Of a stretch of 64,000 nucleotides of DNA, positions 33,884-45,631 are shown piece by piece. Numbering within the stretch: position 1 is the stretch's first letter; each line of letters begins with the position of its first letter. A program made the translations under genes and the position numbers. The notes under the pieces are model-generated. The model saw only the letters and a list, made by a program, of their open reading frames with translations. It was not told the origin of the DNA and ran no database searches. Origin of the DNA: Pratylenchus scribneri (taxonomy: Eukaryota > Nematoda > Chromadorea > Rhabditida > Pratylenchidae); assembly GCA_030063045.1 (NCBI GenBank), contig JAQSEB010000087.1:744001-808000 (forward strand), given 5' to 3'.

Positions 33884-36091
33884 CCTGGGAATTGAAAATG
33901 GAAAATAAAATTTGATTTAGCTTATAAGATTCAAATTATAATCATGGATCATGGTTTTATTATATATTTTTACAGCAAAATTGTATTTTGATAAAAGCTG
34001 TTTTTCCTAATGCATTTTAATAATTAATTTTAATTAAAGTAGATTGTGGACGGTTCATTTTGAGAAAATCGATGGAATTTAAAACCGTAAATTGTGAATT
34101 TTTATTCAAAAACCGAAAATTGGAGAGAAATTGAAAAATAATATCGAGATTTTTTCAATAATCGAAAACCGGGTTTTAAAATCAAGACGGTCTAAAAACT
34201 GGCCAAAACCTACTCTAATTTTAATATCATCAAATTTAAAAATAATAAAAATTGTGGATATCTCATTAGTCATCAGATTAGGTATAGTCAATTTATTTAA
34301 TTATTGATCTAATATGGAAAATTTCATTCTTAGAATATTTGGCCCAATTATGAGGACGCGACAATAACTGACGAAACTGTCAAGTCTATTGTCGAAGATG
34401 GTAACAATGCTGGATCAATTTATATAATATTTTAATCTATAAAATGTTATAAAAACATTGAACATTGTTGGATTATCGAATTATGGCCAAAAAACCATTT
34501 GTTCAACAAATTTTTTTGCCATTTTTACTAGAACTCATTAAATATTCAATTTTTGATATTTTTTTCTAGCTAATTTTATGACCAATAAAATACTAGATAA
34601 ATTGATCAAGCAGCATAGAACTCCTTTTCCGTCCTAATTTTCTTGTCCAAGATTTTCTCGTACAAAAGACTTTCAGAAAGATAATTTTCTGATCAGTTAA
34701 TTAATTTTTTCATCTTTCTGTTAAATTTTCAAGAAAAAGCTAGCTCTGTAAAATGCATCCACCCTTTTTTGATTATAGAGACTTTTTAGTTAAATTTTTC
34801 AATTTTAAATCATCAAGCTCTAAACCTGTTAGATTTATTCTTTTCTGATGGTTTTTGCTCCATCATAAATGCATATGCATAAATAATTAATGTTGTTTAT
34901 TTAAATATTGACAATGAATGACGAAACGATGGGTTTGGTGTTATTCTTCCAGCACCACGAGCCAAGACCAAAGACCCAATGAAAATTAAAATAATTTATA
35001 TTAAATTAAATTCTAATAAAAAATTATTTTTAATTTACTTTATTATTATAATTTTAATATTTAAAATCATTCTAGCAAAGCGAGTGGACGTGCTGCTGTT
35101 GGATGAATAAGATTTGAGAAAAAGTAAATAATTAATGATTTATCCAAAAAAAAAAAAAAGAATTTTCCTTAAAAAGGTGGCATGTACGTTTTTTGGCACA
35201 TTTTTCGAGTTCATTTTAATCATAAATGGGTAGCTCTTTCTTCTTATAATGTTTAATTGTGTGACTCATTAGGGTCCCAATTTATTCAATAAGAAAAAAT
35301 TCTATTTAAAATTATTGAGTGAAATTTAAATGGAAAGAAAAACATGCTTAAACGGAATAATCGGCGGGTACAAATACGGACTAATGAGTAAAAGAGAAGA
35401 GGAAGTGAATAAAACTATTATCAAAGCAAATAGCGAGCTGAGTGAAAATTTTGAGGAAAATTCTGATAATAAAATAGGGCTAGAAAATGGGCGTTTATTT
35501 GGCCACAAATTCCAGCAAAGGGCGTTTATTTGCGTCAATAATAGACCTACTATATGGCAACATTTTTAGAATGATCAATGATTCCGGACAAATAAACAAA
35601 AAGTAAATAAGGCGATTCACATTTATTGGACCAAGAAATCGAGTAAAATAAATTTGATTGTGAGAAAACGAACTAACCATTTTTTAAACATTTATTTGCT
35701 GAAAGAGGAAAATTGATGTGATGAGTTGAATTAGAATGTATTATTTATTCAAATGATTTTCGGGATTTAATTTTAGCTATTTATTCTTATTGTAATTAGT
35801 AAATAAAGTTAATAAATTTAAACAATCAATTAATTGAACCAATTTTGACCATCTGCCGATTTCTCAACCCTTTGGGTATTAAGAAAAGTTAAAATGTTTT
35901 TTTTCATTCTTCAAAACTCTACAGCTCTGATTTAATATTTATTGGATAATTTAAAAAATAATGGATAATGATTCCAAAGATCAATTTTCCAAATAATAGA
36001 GAATAAGTTTAATGAAAAGAAAATAAGAATTTAATGTTTAAACTTTAAATTCATCTTTATCTTTGAGATTTCTCGCCAAATTATTCCAATT
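33884..36091. other. Intergenic interval
   Basis: Nothing recognised except a weak plus-strand frame at 35330-35569. AT-rich, with an A run near 35150. Confidence 0.5.
35330..35569 (+). CDS. Unrecognised 79-codon ORF
   Basis: ATG-initiated and hydrophilic (KREEEVNKTIIKANSEL, NFEENSDNK), with no signal peptide or known motif. Composition is coding-like, but there is no supporting context. It overlaps a minus-strand frame of similar length, so the strand is uncertain. Confidence 0.25.
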   Translation: MERKTCLNGIIGGYKYGLMSKREEEVNKTIIKANSELSENFEENSDNKIGLENGRLFGHKFQQRAFICVNNRPTIWQHF

Positions 36092-37530
36092 TTATTTAAG
36101 AACCTTTTTGAATTGCTTGAAGTGCCATTTTTCCTTGCCAAAATTTATGCGCATTGATGTGCTTTTGCTGACCAAAGTCAAAGCTGGGTAAAGTTGGAGT
36201 TTGGAAAATGTTGACGGCAAATTAGCCTTTCCTTAATTTGAATTTTTTTATTTTATTAAGAAAAAAATTTTATTTTTACCCAGCAATTCGCCATTGCATG
36301 TGGCAAAGCATTTCATTGATGAATTCGCTGGGCAATGGATTATGCCGAGTCCAATAATATCTGCTTGCTTAAAATCTCCGCCATTTTTTTCGAATTTGGC
36401 AAAGGACCCGTCAATCAGTATTCCTCCTTTTGTCCATATTCCAATTGTTGAATTTTCTCTTCCAAGACACTTTATCTCGCTTTCCAGCGGAAAATTTTTG
36501 CCACAAAAGCCGAAACCATTCCCAGTAGCCCTAATGAATATTATGTTTAATATAAATAAATAAATATCCAAATTTCATTGTATCGTAAAACCAAAATTAT
36601 GTGATATTTTATAAATGCCGAATGCCGATCAATATCTTGGCCATTATTTTAAATATTGGTTTCTTAGATTTTAAAAAGGCAAAATAATATATTACAGTTA
36701 TTTGGGGTTTCCCTAAATTTTCATTTTTGTGGATAAGTTTCTACTTCGCTAATAAGAAATATATAGTCAAAAAAGAATGATTGTTATTTATTTTCCCACA
36801 TCCATATTATTATTAATTTTTCCCACTCATATTTTTAATGTCATTCGTTGTTTTAAAAGCAATTTACAAGGTAAAATGTTTACAATTAAAAAATAATTTA
36901 ACAAATTTTCTTACTTTTTGAGAATTTTAACTTCAAAATAAAATGCAATTGTCGGGCCCTTGTTCCCTAAATTAAAGGAAGCAATCGGAAAAATGGCACG
37001 AATGGAATTGGACCCTTAAAATTAAAAATTAATTATTTTAATTTATCCATTTTTTACCATATGAACCAGAATGTTTGACGACGAGTCCCTTCTGAAGAAC
37101 TATTAATTTTCGCCCACAATTTGATGAATTTAATTTGTTCGCTGTCATTGACTATGAAATGTGGATGTTTAAAAAATAAATAATATTTTTTTGTAAATTT
37201 CCTACCTTTTTCGTGTTAGTCATTTTTTGAATATTTCTTGCCAAGAGGACATTAGGCATTTTAGTTAAAAGGGTAAAAGCATTTTCAAGCGGCAATGCGG
37301 CAAATAATTCATTCAGCAATTCGGCCGGCAATATTCGACGGAAAATTGATGATTTTTGTTGCTTAAAATTTGTAAAATAATTTAATTTATATTTATTAAT
37401 TATAATTTCTTTCAATCCAAATTTGTACCTTTTTTCTTGGTGAATTTTGTACGTGGCCCATCATCAATTTCCTTTTTCCAACTGTGCCGATTTTTTCAAT
37501 TTTCTTCCCGTTGTTTGGTTGAAGATTCAT
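36092..37530 (-). CDS. F-box-like/SPRY-domain protein
   Basis: Six exons, right to left: 37429-37530, 37206-37361, 37058-37151, 36915-37014, 36280-36530, 36092-36231; all phases agree, 280 residues. Residues 35-86 contain RRILPAELLNELFAALP, which resembles an F-box helix. The C-terminal 190 residues form a SPRY domain of RanBP9/10-type layout. GLVVKHSGSY-GSNSIRAIFPI corresponds to the strand before it. AFYFEVKIL is the Y(Y/F)FEV strand. DFKQADIIGLGI is the GDVIGCGI strand, CFATCNGELLG the CFFTKNGxxLG hairpin, and LQLYPALTL...MRINFG the last strands. SPRY domains are protein-binding modules. With an F-box the protein would be a ubiquitin-ligase substrate adaptor, but the F-box call is weaker than the SPRY call. 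No signal peptide, so it is not a secreted SPRYSEC-type effector. Confidence 0.8.
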
Positions 37531-37925
37531 TTTAATTTTCAGAGCTTTGATTGTTTTACTTTTCAAATTTTTATATTTAAGGCTGAATCTTTGGAATGGA
37601 ATTAATTTTTTTTATTGAAATTTGGGTTAATATTAAAAATATTAGCCCAGAAAAATTTCAAATAATAATGGTATTAAATTTGATTATTTGTATTTTATAT
37701 GCATTGCGTTTTGATTTTTGAATATTTTGCTCTAGGAAACATAAAAAATCGGAATTAAAATGCATAAAGCTTATAAAAGCTTACTTAGAACAATGAAAAA
37801 AAAATAAACAAAGAAAATTGGTAGTGAATTTTCCGTCGAAAATGAGAGAAATATTGGTTGAATGAATCAAAGAAAAAAAAAATTTCCTTCATATAAAATT
37901 CAAATTTTTTTAATCTTCTTTGACA

Positions 37926-38189
37926 ATGAACAAATTTCTATTGTTTTCATTCTCTTTTCAATCCTTTGTTCTCTCTCCGCTTAAACTCACTTATTTATCA
38001 GTCAAATATTTCCCATCAACATTCAAAATTGCTCTAATCGATGATATAAAAAAGGCAAAAAATAATTGGAATGTTGCCCGAAGCAATTTCTCAATTTCAT
38101 ATAGTATTTGTGACCATAAGGGATATTTCATTGTAGCATTTCAAGAATCTGGGCATTTCTTTTGCCATTCTATGAGGAAGTACATATAA
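37926..38189 (+). CDS. Possible small secreted protein
   Basis: An ATG at 37926 opens 87 codons. The first 20 residues are hydrophobic and aromatic (FLLFSFSFQSFVLS) and could be a signal peptide. The mature part is unrecognised, with two Cys (SICDHKGYF, HFFCHS). A TATAAAA-like string lies about 30 bp upstream. Short and without homologues known to me. Confidence 0.35.
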   Translation: MNKFLLFSFSFQSFVLSPLKLTYLSVKYFPSTFKIALIDDIKKAKNNWNVARSNFSISYSICDHKGYFIVAFQESGHFFCHSMRKYI

Positions 38190-38569
38190 AAGTTCAAAGT
38201 GTCTACAATTGGTCATTTCAATAAATTTAAATTTAAAAATTCACATCTTTGATTGTTTATTAGAATGAGGCATAAATATACTTAAAAAAATTATTAGATG
38301 AAAAGCATTAATGTAAAAATATTCGATTTTAAAAAGATGATTCTTTCAAATAGTATATGTAAGGAATTTAGTACTAGACAAATGCATTTTCGATCATTTC
38401 AGTAAGAGAGTATAGACAAAAAAAAAGTATATGCAAGGAATTTTGCAATAGCTTATAAAACCTCTCTTCATCTCTCATTAAATTGAGAACGACTTAATCA
38501 AATATTTAAGAATATTTTTCACTTCAATTTTAATTTAAATTAATTTTATCAAATAGTTCAGATAAAATT

Positions 38570-38794
38570 GTGATTGATAGAATTTTATTTGGTGTTCATA
38601 AATTAGTTTTTAAAAATAAAACCTCGAGAATTTGCATAATCGCAGAGAGCAAAAATAATTCATATGATGTTCGTTCAAATAAAGTGAATTTTTTTATTTT
38701 TTTTTATAATTCTATTGCCCAAAAAATTGATATGAAATTTCAAATTATTCAAATAAAGCGAATTTTCATTTTCCTTTACAATGCTTCGAAATAA
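38570..38794 (+). CDS. Weak ORF, doubtful
   Basis: A 74-codon frame with scattered basic residues in AT-rich DNA between two small secreted-protein candidates. No ATG-proximal signal or domain. It is listed because nothing else fills 38190-39080. Confidence 0.12.
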   Translation: MIDRILFGVHKLVFKNKTSRICIIAESKNNSYDVRSNKVNFFIFFYNSIAQKIDMKFQIIQIKRIFIFLYNASK

Positions 38795-39080
38795 ATATGG
38801 ATAATATGAATAAAAAGAAGAGAAAAAACGAAAATAAAATCTTTTAGAGTTAGGATTAGAAAAATGATCAGTGATTCCCACAAAAGGCAATGGCCTAAAA
38901 TTATGCAAATTCTACTTTTATTAATGGCGGAGATTAATTTTATAATGGTGAAAGGCAAATAATGCATGTGGGCTGAGTGAAAATATATAAATGTTGGAAG
39001 ATGAAAGAATAAAAGAAAAATTTAAAAAAAAACCAAGAAATTCTGCAGAGAAATAAATAAATTTTGGACATCATTTTACA

Positions 39081-40455
39081 ATGAAAATGCCGTTCATTCT
39101 ATTAATTTTATTCCTTTTTCCCTATTTGTCAATGGTTCAAGGTGGAATTCGTAAGTTATTTTAGGGTTTCCAAATTTTTTTCCTCCGAATCCGACTCCAA
39201 GTCCGGAATCATTCTACAACTCGTTTCCGACTCCGGAGTTTAATTAGGCAGAAAATTTTTTATTGCGACTCCGATTTGATTTCGGGTCAATTTTATCTAA
39301 ATTTAAAACAGATTTCCAAAGATGTTAAAAAATATGAGAAAATATTTTCAATTTTATTTAAAATAAATCGAAAGAAAATATGTTGCAAATAATTGGAATT
39401 GAAAAAAATTTATAAAAATATTTAAAAAACAACAATTTTTTCCTAGAAAATCCGGAGTTGCTCAAAATTTTAGCCCCGACTCCGCCCTTTTCAATTTCTG
39501 ACTCAGAGTCCAACTCCAGCAAGTGTTGGAGTCGGACCGGTACTATCCCATTAGCGGGGGGGGGGGGGGGGGGCAGCCGATTTACACTTGCCCCCCCCCC
39601 CCCCCCCCCCCCGCTAATGGGATATAGTACCGTCGGACTAATGTAATCCATTTTTTAGTTTGTAATCAAGATGAAAATTGTCATAGTGGGAAACGCTGTG
39701 AAGATGGATGGTGCGTAAAGTGTATGTAGCCAATTATTCTTACTATTAAGGGTGGGGTCGAAAATCAAAAATTTTCAAAAAATTTTAAATTCATGAAAAT
39801 TTGGAAAAAATCTGACAATAAGAACATATATAAAAATATAATTGATATTCAAAAATTATATATTAATAATAAATTAAAATTATAAATTTAGCATTTGGTG
39901 GTTAAAAAAGATCATTGGTAAGGAAAAGAAAAAATTAAATACTTAAAAAGAAAATTTTAAGTAAAAAAAATTTCAGAACCAGCGGGGCATTTAAGTAAAA
40001 AAATTAATTTGAAGAAATAAGACAAATTTTTGATGAAAAATAGCAAAAGTCCCTCTTTTCTTTTTCGCCTTTTTTTCGAAATTCGACGTTTATCGAAAAT
40101 GAACCGAAAAAACTAGATAGAAAATCGAATTTTCGACCCCAACCCTCATTTTAGTGATTATTAAAAAATTTTCCCCAAACATATATATGAAGATTGTGGA
40201 AATGATGAAGATTGCTCAATTTATGGGGAAAAGTGTATTACAAATGTACATAAAGGATATTACAATACTGGTTATTGTGGCTGCGTTCCATCAGCAGGCG
40301 ACGCATATTTTTGTTTGTTTTGGGCCAAATTCGTTTGAATCAAATATGGTTTTTATTCGTTTTTTATAGATGTCCATCAGCAATCGTGCACTGTGTGCTG
40401 CAAACAACCGCAGCATTGTTCATGGGGACCAGACAATATTTACAGATGCGCATGA
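39081..40455 (+). CDS. Small secreted Cys-rich protein
   Basis: Four exons (39081-39150, 39659-39721, 40193-40312, 40370-40455), all phases agree, 112 residues. Residues 1-20 are a classic signal peptide (MPFILLILFLFPYLSMVQGG). The mature 90 residues hold about 14 Cys: CNQDENCHSGKRCEDGWCVK, then YCGNDEDC...EKC, YCGCV, SCTVCCKQPQHC and RCA. The repeated CxxDxxC...C pattern suggests two small disulphide modules. The family is unknown. Secretion and high Cys content make it an effector-type candidate. Introns 1 and 2 contain repeats, including a G/C hairpin. Confidence 0.75.
39160..39650. mobile_element. Intronic repeat with ACTCCGA motifs and a G/C hairpin
   Basis: Built of GACTCCGGA-type iterations at both ends (near 39185-39245 and 39450-39535). 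Near the right end, CCATTAGCGGGGG and CCCCCGCTAATGG are inverse copies within about 90 bp. Each carries a G run (39557-39574) or a C run (39591-39612). Confidence 0.6.
39747..40144. mobile_element. MITE with GGGTGGGGTCGAAAAT ends
   Basis: The left end GGGTGGGGTCGAAAAT is mirrored at the right by ATTTTCGACCCCAACCC. This terminus closely resembles that of the hAT-type MITE at 1041. The target duplication is not clear. It occupies intron 2 of the Cys-rich secreted protein gene. Confidence 0.65.
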
Positions 40456-40756
40456 GGAAAATTAATTATGAGATAAAAAAATATAATGGAATATTAAAAA
40501 TTAAATTGATAATAAATTAAAATATGGAGAAAACTTGAAACCTACTGCAATTCTTTTTTCGCAAATAAATAAATTAAAAATTGTCTCCATATGATTTTTT
40601 CCCATTCATATTTCAGCACTGTTATTGTTCAAATATTAATAATATTATTTAAATGATTATATTTGAGTTAATCAAATCCATATTAGAATGAAAAAATTAA
40701 ATGGGCAAGAACATATGACCAAAAAACAAACCAGATTAATTCTGATCATTTTACGA

Positions 40757-41300
40757 AAATATTAACGTATGGGCCACTTTTTTCTAGTTGATCAATCAGG
40801 TCGAGTGATAGCTCATTCGAAAGAACTTGTCGAGCTGAGTCGAACTAGGGGTGTTTTAAATTGATATTTTTTATTTTTTGGCAAAATTACTATCCAGCGA
40901 TATGTTAGACTTCTTTAAGAATCCTATGCTCCGAGCCCATAAGCCCATAACCTAGCCCTAACCCTAATCCTAACCCTAATTGTGAAAATATAAATGGTCA
41001 TAACTTTTTTATTTTTGATTTTTATACGAATCCGATAGCATATCCATGATCCTTGCATCGAGACGCGTTGATTGAGCTATAATTCGACCTAAAAAAAAAT
41101 TTCAGAAATTTTTCGAATTTCGACCCATAGGGGGGACCAAGCACTTTTTCAAATTTCGGCACACTGTATCTCAGCCCCCGGGGGGTTTTCGGGTTTCCTC
41201 CACCCCTAGATCGACTCAGTTTTTTGAGCACTTTCGAAAGAGCTATCACTTGTCCATGTAGGATCAGTAGGAAAAAGTGGCTCATAAGTTAAGAGTACCC
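40757..41300. mobile_element. Decayed element with TTATGGGCCAC ends
   Basis: Left TTAACGTATGGGCCAC and right complement TTAACTTATGAGCCAC. The interior holds telomere-like CCCTAACCCTAATCCTAACC (about 40951-40980) and the foldback core CATCGAGACGCGTTGATT (41057-41074). Non-coding. Confidence 0.55.
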
Positions 41301-41641
41301 ATTTTTACACCTAAAATCAAAAAAAAACGCTAAAAAATCGAAGCTCTGGCTTAAAATATTCATTCATTTCCAATTTTGAAAATAAAATTCATTTTCAAAA
41401 TTAGTTGAAAATAATTTTTTTCAACTTGTTTATGACATTTTTTGCTTTTATCTTCATTTGCTAATGAGGCAGCTCACATTAATCTTGCACATTTAAGCTT
41501 CAGTGATTTACTATTTTAATTTGTTTGTATTTATTAATTGCTGCTTTTAATACGTAATAAATATTTTGCTATTTTTCCTTTGCCAAAACCCATTCAACCA
41601 TCCAATAAATTTTCGCACTTTTTAATTTTCATTTTTTAAAA

Positions 41642-43966
41642 ATGAATGGAATCGAACAAATTTGTCTTGATGCTGAATTATACTTGAATAATACTATTTT
41701 CATCCATCGTATTTCACTGATCCCTCAATCAGTCACATTCATCTCCATTTTAATTTTATTGGCTATTTATTGGCGCAATCAAATTGCAATTCATGGCAAT
41801 TTGTTGGTTAGTTTAAATGCCTTTATTTTTCCCTAAGCTATGGTTTACACATAACGAGTAAACGCGTACTGTTTTCGAATCTTCTTTTTTTTGTGTAACT
41901 TTTTTAGATTGCTATATTTTTGAAATTACCAAAAATTATCATTTAGTGAACTGAAGCTGTCTTGTTCAGTTTTTGGTCCCTTTTTCGGTCAAATAGGAAA
42001 AAGTTAAGGTATCCCTCTTCCCTTATGCTCATCAGGATTAGGGTTAGGGACATAAGGGTTCATTCAGGGATAGGATATCATCTAAGGTAACCCCTAATGA
42101 CTCTAGTTCTAATCCTGATGACCCAAAGGAGGTGCACTTCACTTTTCCTTTCTCAACAAAAATGGTGTCCTAAACTAAACTAGAAACCTGCTGAAGTCCT
42201 GGTTTTTTGTTTTTGTAAATTTAACTTAATTGATCATTTTTAACAGGTCCTCTTTTTCAATTTAATTGTCGCTGCATTTATTGGCAATTTAACAAATTTG
42301 TGTATGGGCCTGAAACAATCCGTATGCTCTTTCTTCTTTTCTTCATTTCATCATTTAAAATTAATTTTTAAAGTTGGCCTATTCCACATATAAACATCCT
42401 TGTGATCTTCTCACACCTTTGCCCATCGTTGTCATTTTCATTTCTCCCTATTATCTGTTTTCCGTTGCCTATCCGGCTTTTCATTTTTGCATAATGGTTG
42501 AGCGGTTCCGTGCAACATTTTTTGCTGATAAATACGAAAATGAAGGACAAAAATTGGGGATTTGGATGGCCATAGCCATTGTGAGTGTCAAAATTGCATT
42601 TAATAATTAATTCTATTTTATAGTGGCTATTTTCCACTATCTATATGGCATTCATCATTGTTGCCGCATTCCTGGACCCCGAATTGCATGCAAATCCGCG
42701 TCCATCCATGATTTTGTCCAATCAACACAGCAATCAACCAATATTTTATATGTACATTTTTGTTCTTTTCCTCAATCTTTTCACTGCCTATATGGATTGG
42801 CGAATCACTGTGCTGAACAAGCATTTATGCCATCAAAACAAAACTTATCAACAACAATATAGTCTAAGCCGAAATTATCAACTCAACGAGAATGCACTGA
42901 CAATGCGTCTGATATTCCCATTGGATGTTCTTTATGCATTCCTTTTTGCCATTTATCAAGTGTTGAACATTTTGCTTCGTTTCTTTAAAACATCTATCAA
43001 TACAAATGATTACCTTTTCTATTATGGCCTCGTCACTTTGGTCTCGTACACATTTTTTTGACAATTTAAGAATTGGGTACTTGTTAAGTTTACATCCCCT
43101 TTTTGAAAAGTGCTTGGTCCCCCCCTATGGGTCATCAGGTTTAGGGTTGGGGTCATTCAGGGATATTTTAGGGATTGGATTATCCTAAACCCAAACCCTA
43201 ACCCTAACACCAAAGGGGGGATCCTTCACTTTTTCCTTACTTTTTCCAAGGTGACCCAAAAAGGGGATGTAAACTTAACAAGTACCAAGAATTGTGATCC
43301 ATATTTTCTTTTTGTTTTTTTTTTCTAAAATTAGTTTACGGTAATTCTAGGAGACGTAGAACACGAATCTAATGTCCATTTTTTCTTATCTTATCATCTT
43401 GGTGTGAGAATGCCGACTTATACCAAGAAAAACAAAAGTGGAATCAAGGGCAATTTTGATGAACATTTTTTTCATTGGTCATAATTTGCTTAAATTGAGT
43501 ATTATCTTATAAAAATTTTATCATCAATTCTGTACAATGAGCTGCGTCCATTTAACTATAAAATATGGCTATGTAAATATTTTCACATTTTGCCTTGATT
43601 CCCCCGTTTGCCTTTTCTTGGAAAAAGTCTCTATTGTCTTACCAAGATGGTAAGATATGACAAAATGAATATCAGATTCGTTTTCTACATTTTCGTAAAC
43701 TTCCAGAAATAATTTTTGAAAATTAAAAAAAAGATCCTTTGTCTAACTTTATTATTTAAAATTCACAATTTCTATTTTGAATTTTGCAGTTGATTTCCCT
43801 CTATTATCCAATCACAACAATTGTCTACATTCGATTTGTTCAATTCGTCAGCAAATGCAAAAAGAGAACAATTCTGGAGTCAACAAACTCCAAAAATGCA
43901 ATCGACTATACCGGCATTCATTTCAAGCAACTTCAGGCACAATGGAATATGAATGAGAATAAATAA
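41642..43966 (+). CDS. Serpentine chemoreceptor, srab/sra-like
   Basis: Five exons (41642-41806, 42247-42321, 42374-42580, 42624-43040, 43790-43966), every one beginning and ending at phase 0; 346 residues. The Sra/Srab group are nematode seven-TM chemoreceptors. Landmarks: TM1 near TFISILILLAIYWRN, TM2 ending with VAAFIGNLTNL, HPCDLL before TM3 (the DPCDLL of the family), FCIMVERFRATFF after TM3, the LSRNYQLNENALTMRLI block before TM6 and LYYPITTIVYIRF in TM7. Family length is normal. The donor of exon 4 (GTCTCG) is weak. The last intron contains two MITEs, the nearer only 35 bp from that donor. Confidence 0.85.
42000..42180. repeat. Telomere-motif MITE, decayed copy
   Basis: Inverse halves around CATCAGGATTAGGG (left) and CCTAATCCTGATGACCC-like sequence (right), with internal GATTAGGGTTAGGGAC. 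Same family as 43076-43286. Lies in intron 1 of the srab-like gene. Confidence 0.55.
43076..43286. mobile_element. MITE, 211 bp, exact 8-bp target duplication
   Basis: AAGAATTG is repeated exactly at both flanks (43068-43075, 43287-43294). The terminal inverted repeats begin GGTACTTGTTAAGTTTAC and stay identical for about 29 bp. The interior contains CCCTAACCCTAAC and its inverse GGGTTTAGGATAATCC-like sequence. The 8-bp duplication points to a hAT-like transposase. The near-identical ends suggest recent insertion into intron 4 of the srab-like gene. Confidence 0.88.
43330..43710. mobile_element. Foldback MITE, relative of 8485-9105
   Basis: Arms share TCTTACCATCTTGGT-like and AGAACACGAATCTAAT-like blocks with each other and with 8485-9105 (ATCTTGGT, ACCAAGAAAAA). 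Sits directly beside the 211-bp MITE. Confidence 0.6.
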
Positions 43967-45445
43967 TAAATATGGCGATATCGAATAATTTGTAGATATT
44001 TTTTATTAATATTTATTTTGTAAAAATAAAAAAAAATTTAAAATTTTTTTTATTGTATTATTATTAATAGCAAAATAACATTGAAATTACTGAAAAGAAT
44101 ATGATATGAAAATGCCGAAAAGCTTCCACATGACGCTTTGGTCTTGGGTCTTGCTTATTTCTAGGTCTTTCCAATTCTAACTAAGTTTTGAACAACTCAA
44201 TCAATTCTGAACTAATCTAAATAAAATTAATATCAATTGATTTTCGAGATTTTTCTATTTAATTTGTTACTCATATTTTATAATTACTTGATATAATATT
44301 TATACATATAATTCATTTAGAAATAAAATTTATATTATTTTTTGATAAGATTAAGATATATATTTATAAATTATTTAAAAAATTCAATAAATTCCGAATT
44401 GCTCTACCCAGAGTCACAAAGAAAATATGTTCAAAATATTTTGAAAATTTCATTGTAATTTTGAAAATTTTTTTAAAAAATAAAAAATCCTCAGCATATG
44501 TTGAGCACCTATAAATTGCTAAAATATATTAGAAATGAATAAAATTCTGAAAATCTATGTCAAAACAAATTCAAAAGATTTTGAACATAGAAGGAAAAAA
44601 ATATGTTCAAAATTTTACATATTTACAAAATTAAGTGAAAATACATCAATTCTTATAATATTCTTAAAAGCAAATTACAATTCTTTCGTAGATAAGAGGA
44701 TTATGGCCAGGTTTATTTTATAGAAAAATTATCGAAATAATCATATGCAAATTTTAGTTCACCTTATTCAATTGAGTCTCTACAAGGTCTTATGGTTCAG
44801 TACGATGGCTATGATGGAAAGAAAAAGAATTATGTTTTTCCAATGAACAAATTTGATCATGATTAAGTTATGATAATTCATTTTATGCAATTTTAATTTA
44901 TTTATAAAGTATTTAATAAAATTTATAATTTATTATTACAGTAAAGATATTCTGAATTTAGGTAGCATATTAGGAATATTATAACAATATAGATAATTTT
45001 GAACAGATGTTGAAAAGTAATGTATCGAAATATTCTGGATATGATTGCCATTTTTAAAATATTTTTCATGGTATTTTGAATAGATATTGAAAATATGTCC
45101 TAAAAGATTTTGAAAATATTTCATATTTTCAAATTATTTTTGAAATTCTGAATAATTTTTATATTCACTCTATTTTCACTAGATTTTTAAAATGGAAATG
45201 TAAAAAATTTTAAATATCTTTGCAAAATATAAGCAATTTTAATCATATTCCCAAAATACATGCATTCTCATTTTGTTTATAACTCTGAAAATTTGGGTAC
45301 ATTTTCAACAGATTTTCAAAATTCGCGCCAAAAATTGTGACTCTGGGTACTCTTAGATACATTTTGATTTCAGTTTCTCTTGATATTCCTCTCTCCACTT
45401 TGTCGCCAGCATTTTTCCATTTGTCTTGTCGTTCCACCCCATATC
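43967..45445. other. Intergenic, AT-rich
   Basis: No supported gene. Open frames here are low-complexity Lys/Asn/Ile-rich. Confidence 0.6.
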
Positions 45446-45631
45446 AAATCAGAACAGGCGGAATTAGTGCAATTACAAATCAGAACAGGCGGAATTAGTG
45501 CAATTACAAATCAGAACAGGCGGAATTAGTGCAATTACAAATCAGAACAGGCGGAATTAGTGCAATTACAAATCAGAACAGGCGGAATTAGTGCAATTAC
45601 AAATCAGAACAGGCGGAATTAGTGCAATTAC
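45446..45631. repeat. Tandem repeat, 31 bp x 6
   Basis: Six copies in perfect register of a 31-bp unit containing CAGAACAGGCGGAATTAGTG. Units start at 45446, 45477, 45508, 45539, 45570 and 45601. The copies appear identical, so the array is young. It lies about 360 bp upstream of the F-box-type gene start. Confidence 0.95.

Noticed and set aside
40940..40990. Interstitial telomere (CCCTAACCC run)
   Set aside because: Only a few irregular copies are present, and they lie inside a transposon-like element; nematode telomeres are normally TTAGGC.
42368..43064. Minus-strand frames opposite the srab-like exons
   Set aside because: They are antisense shadows of exons whose plus-strand product matches a receptor family with consistent phases.
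45446..45631. CRISPR-like array
   Set aside because: The 31-bp units are contiguous without spacers, and the genome is eukaryotic.
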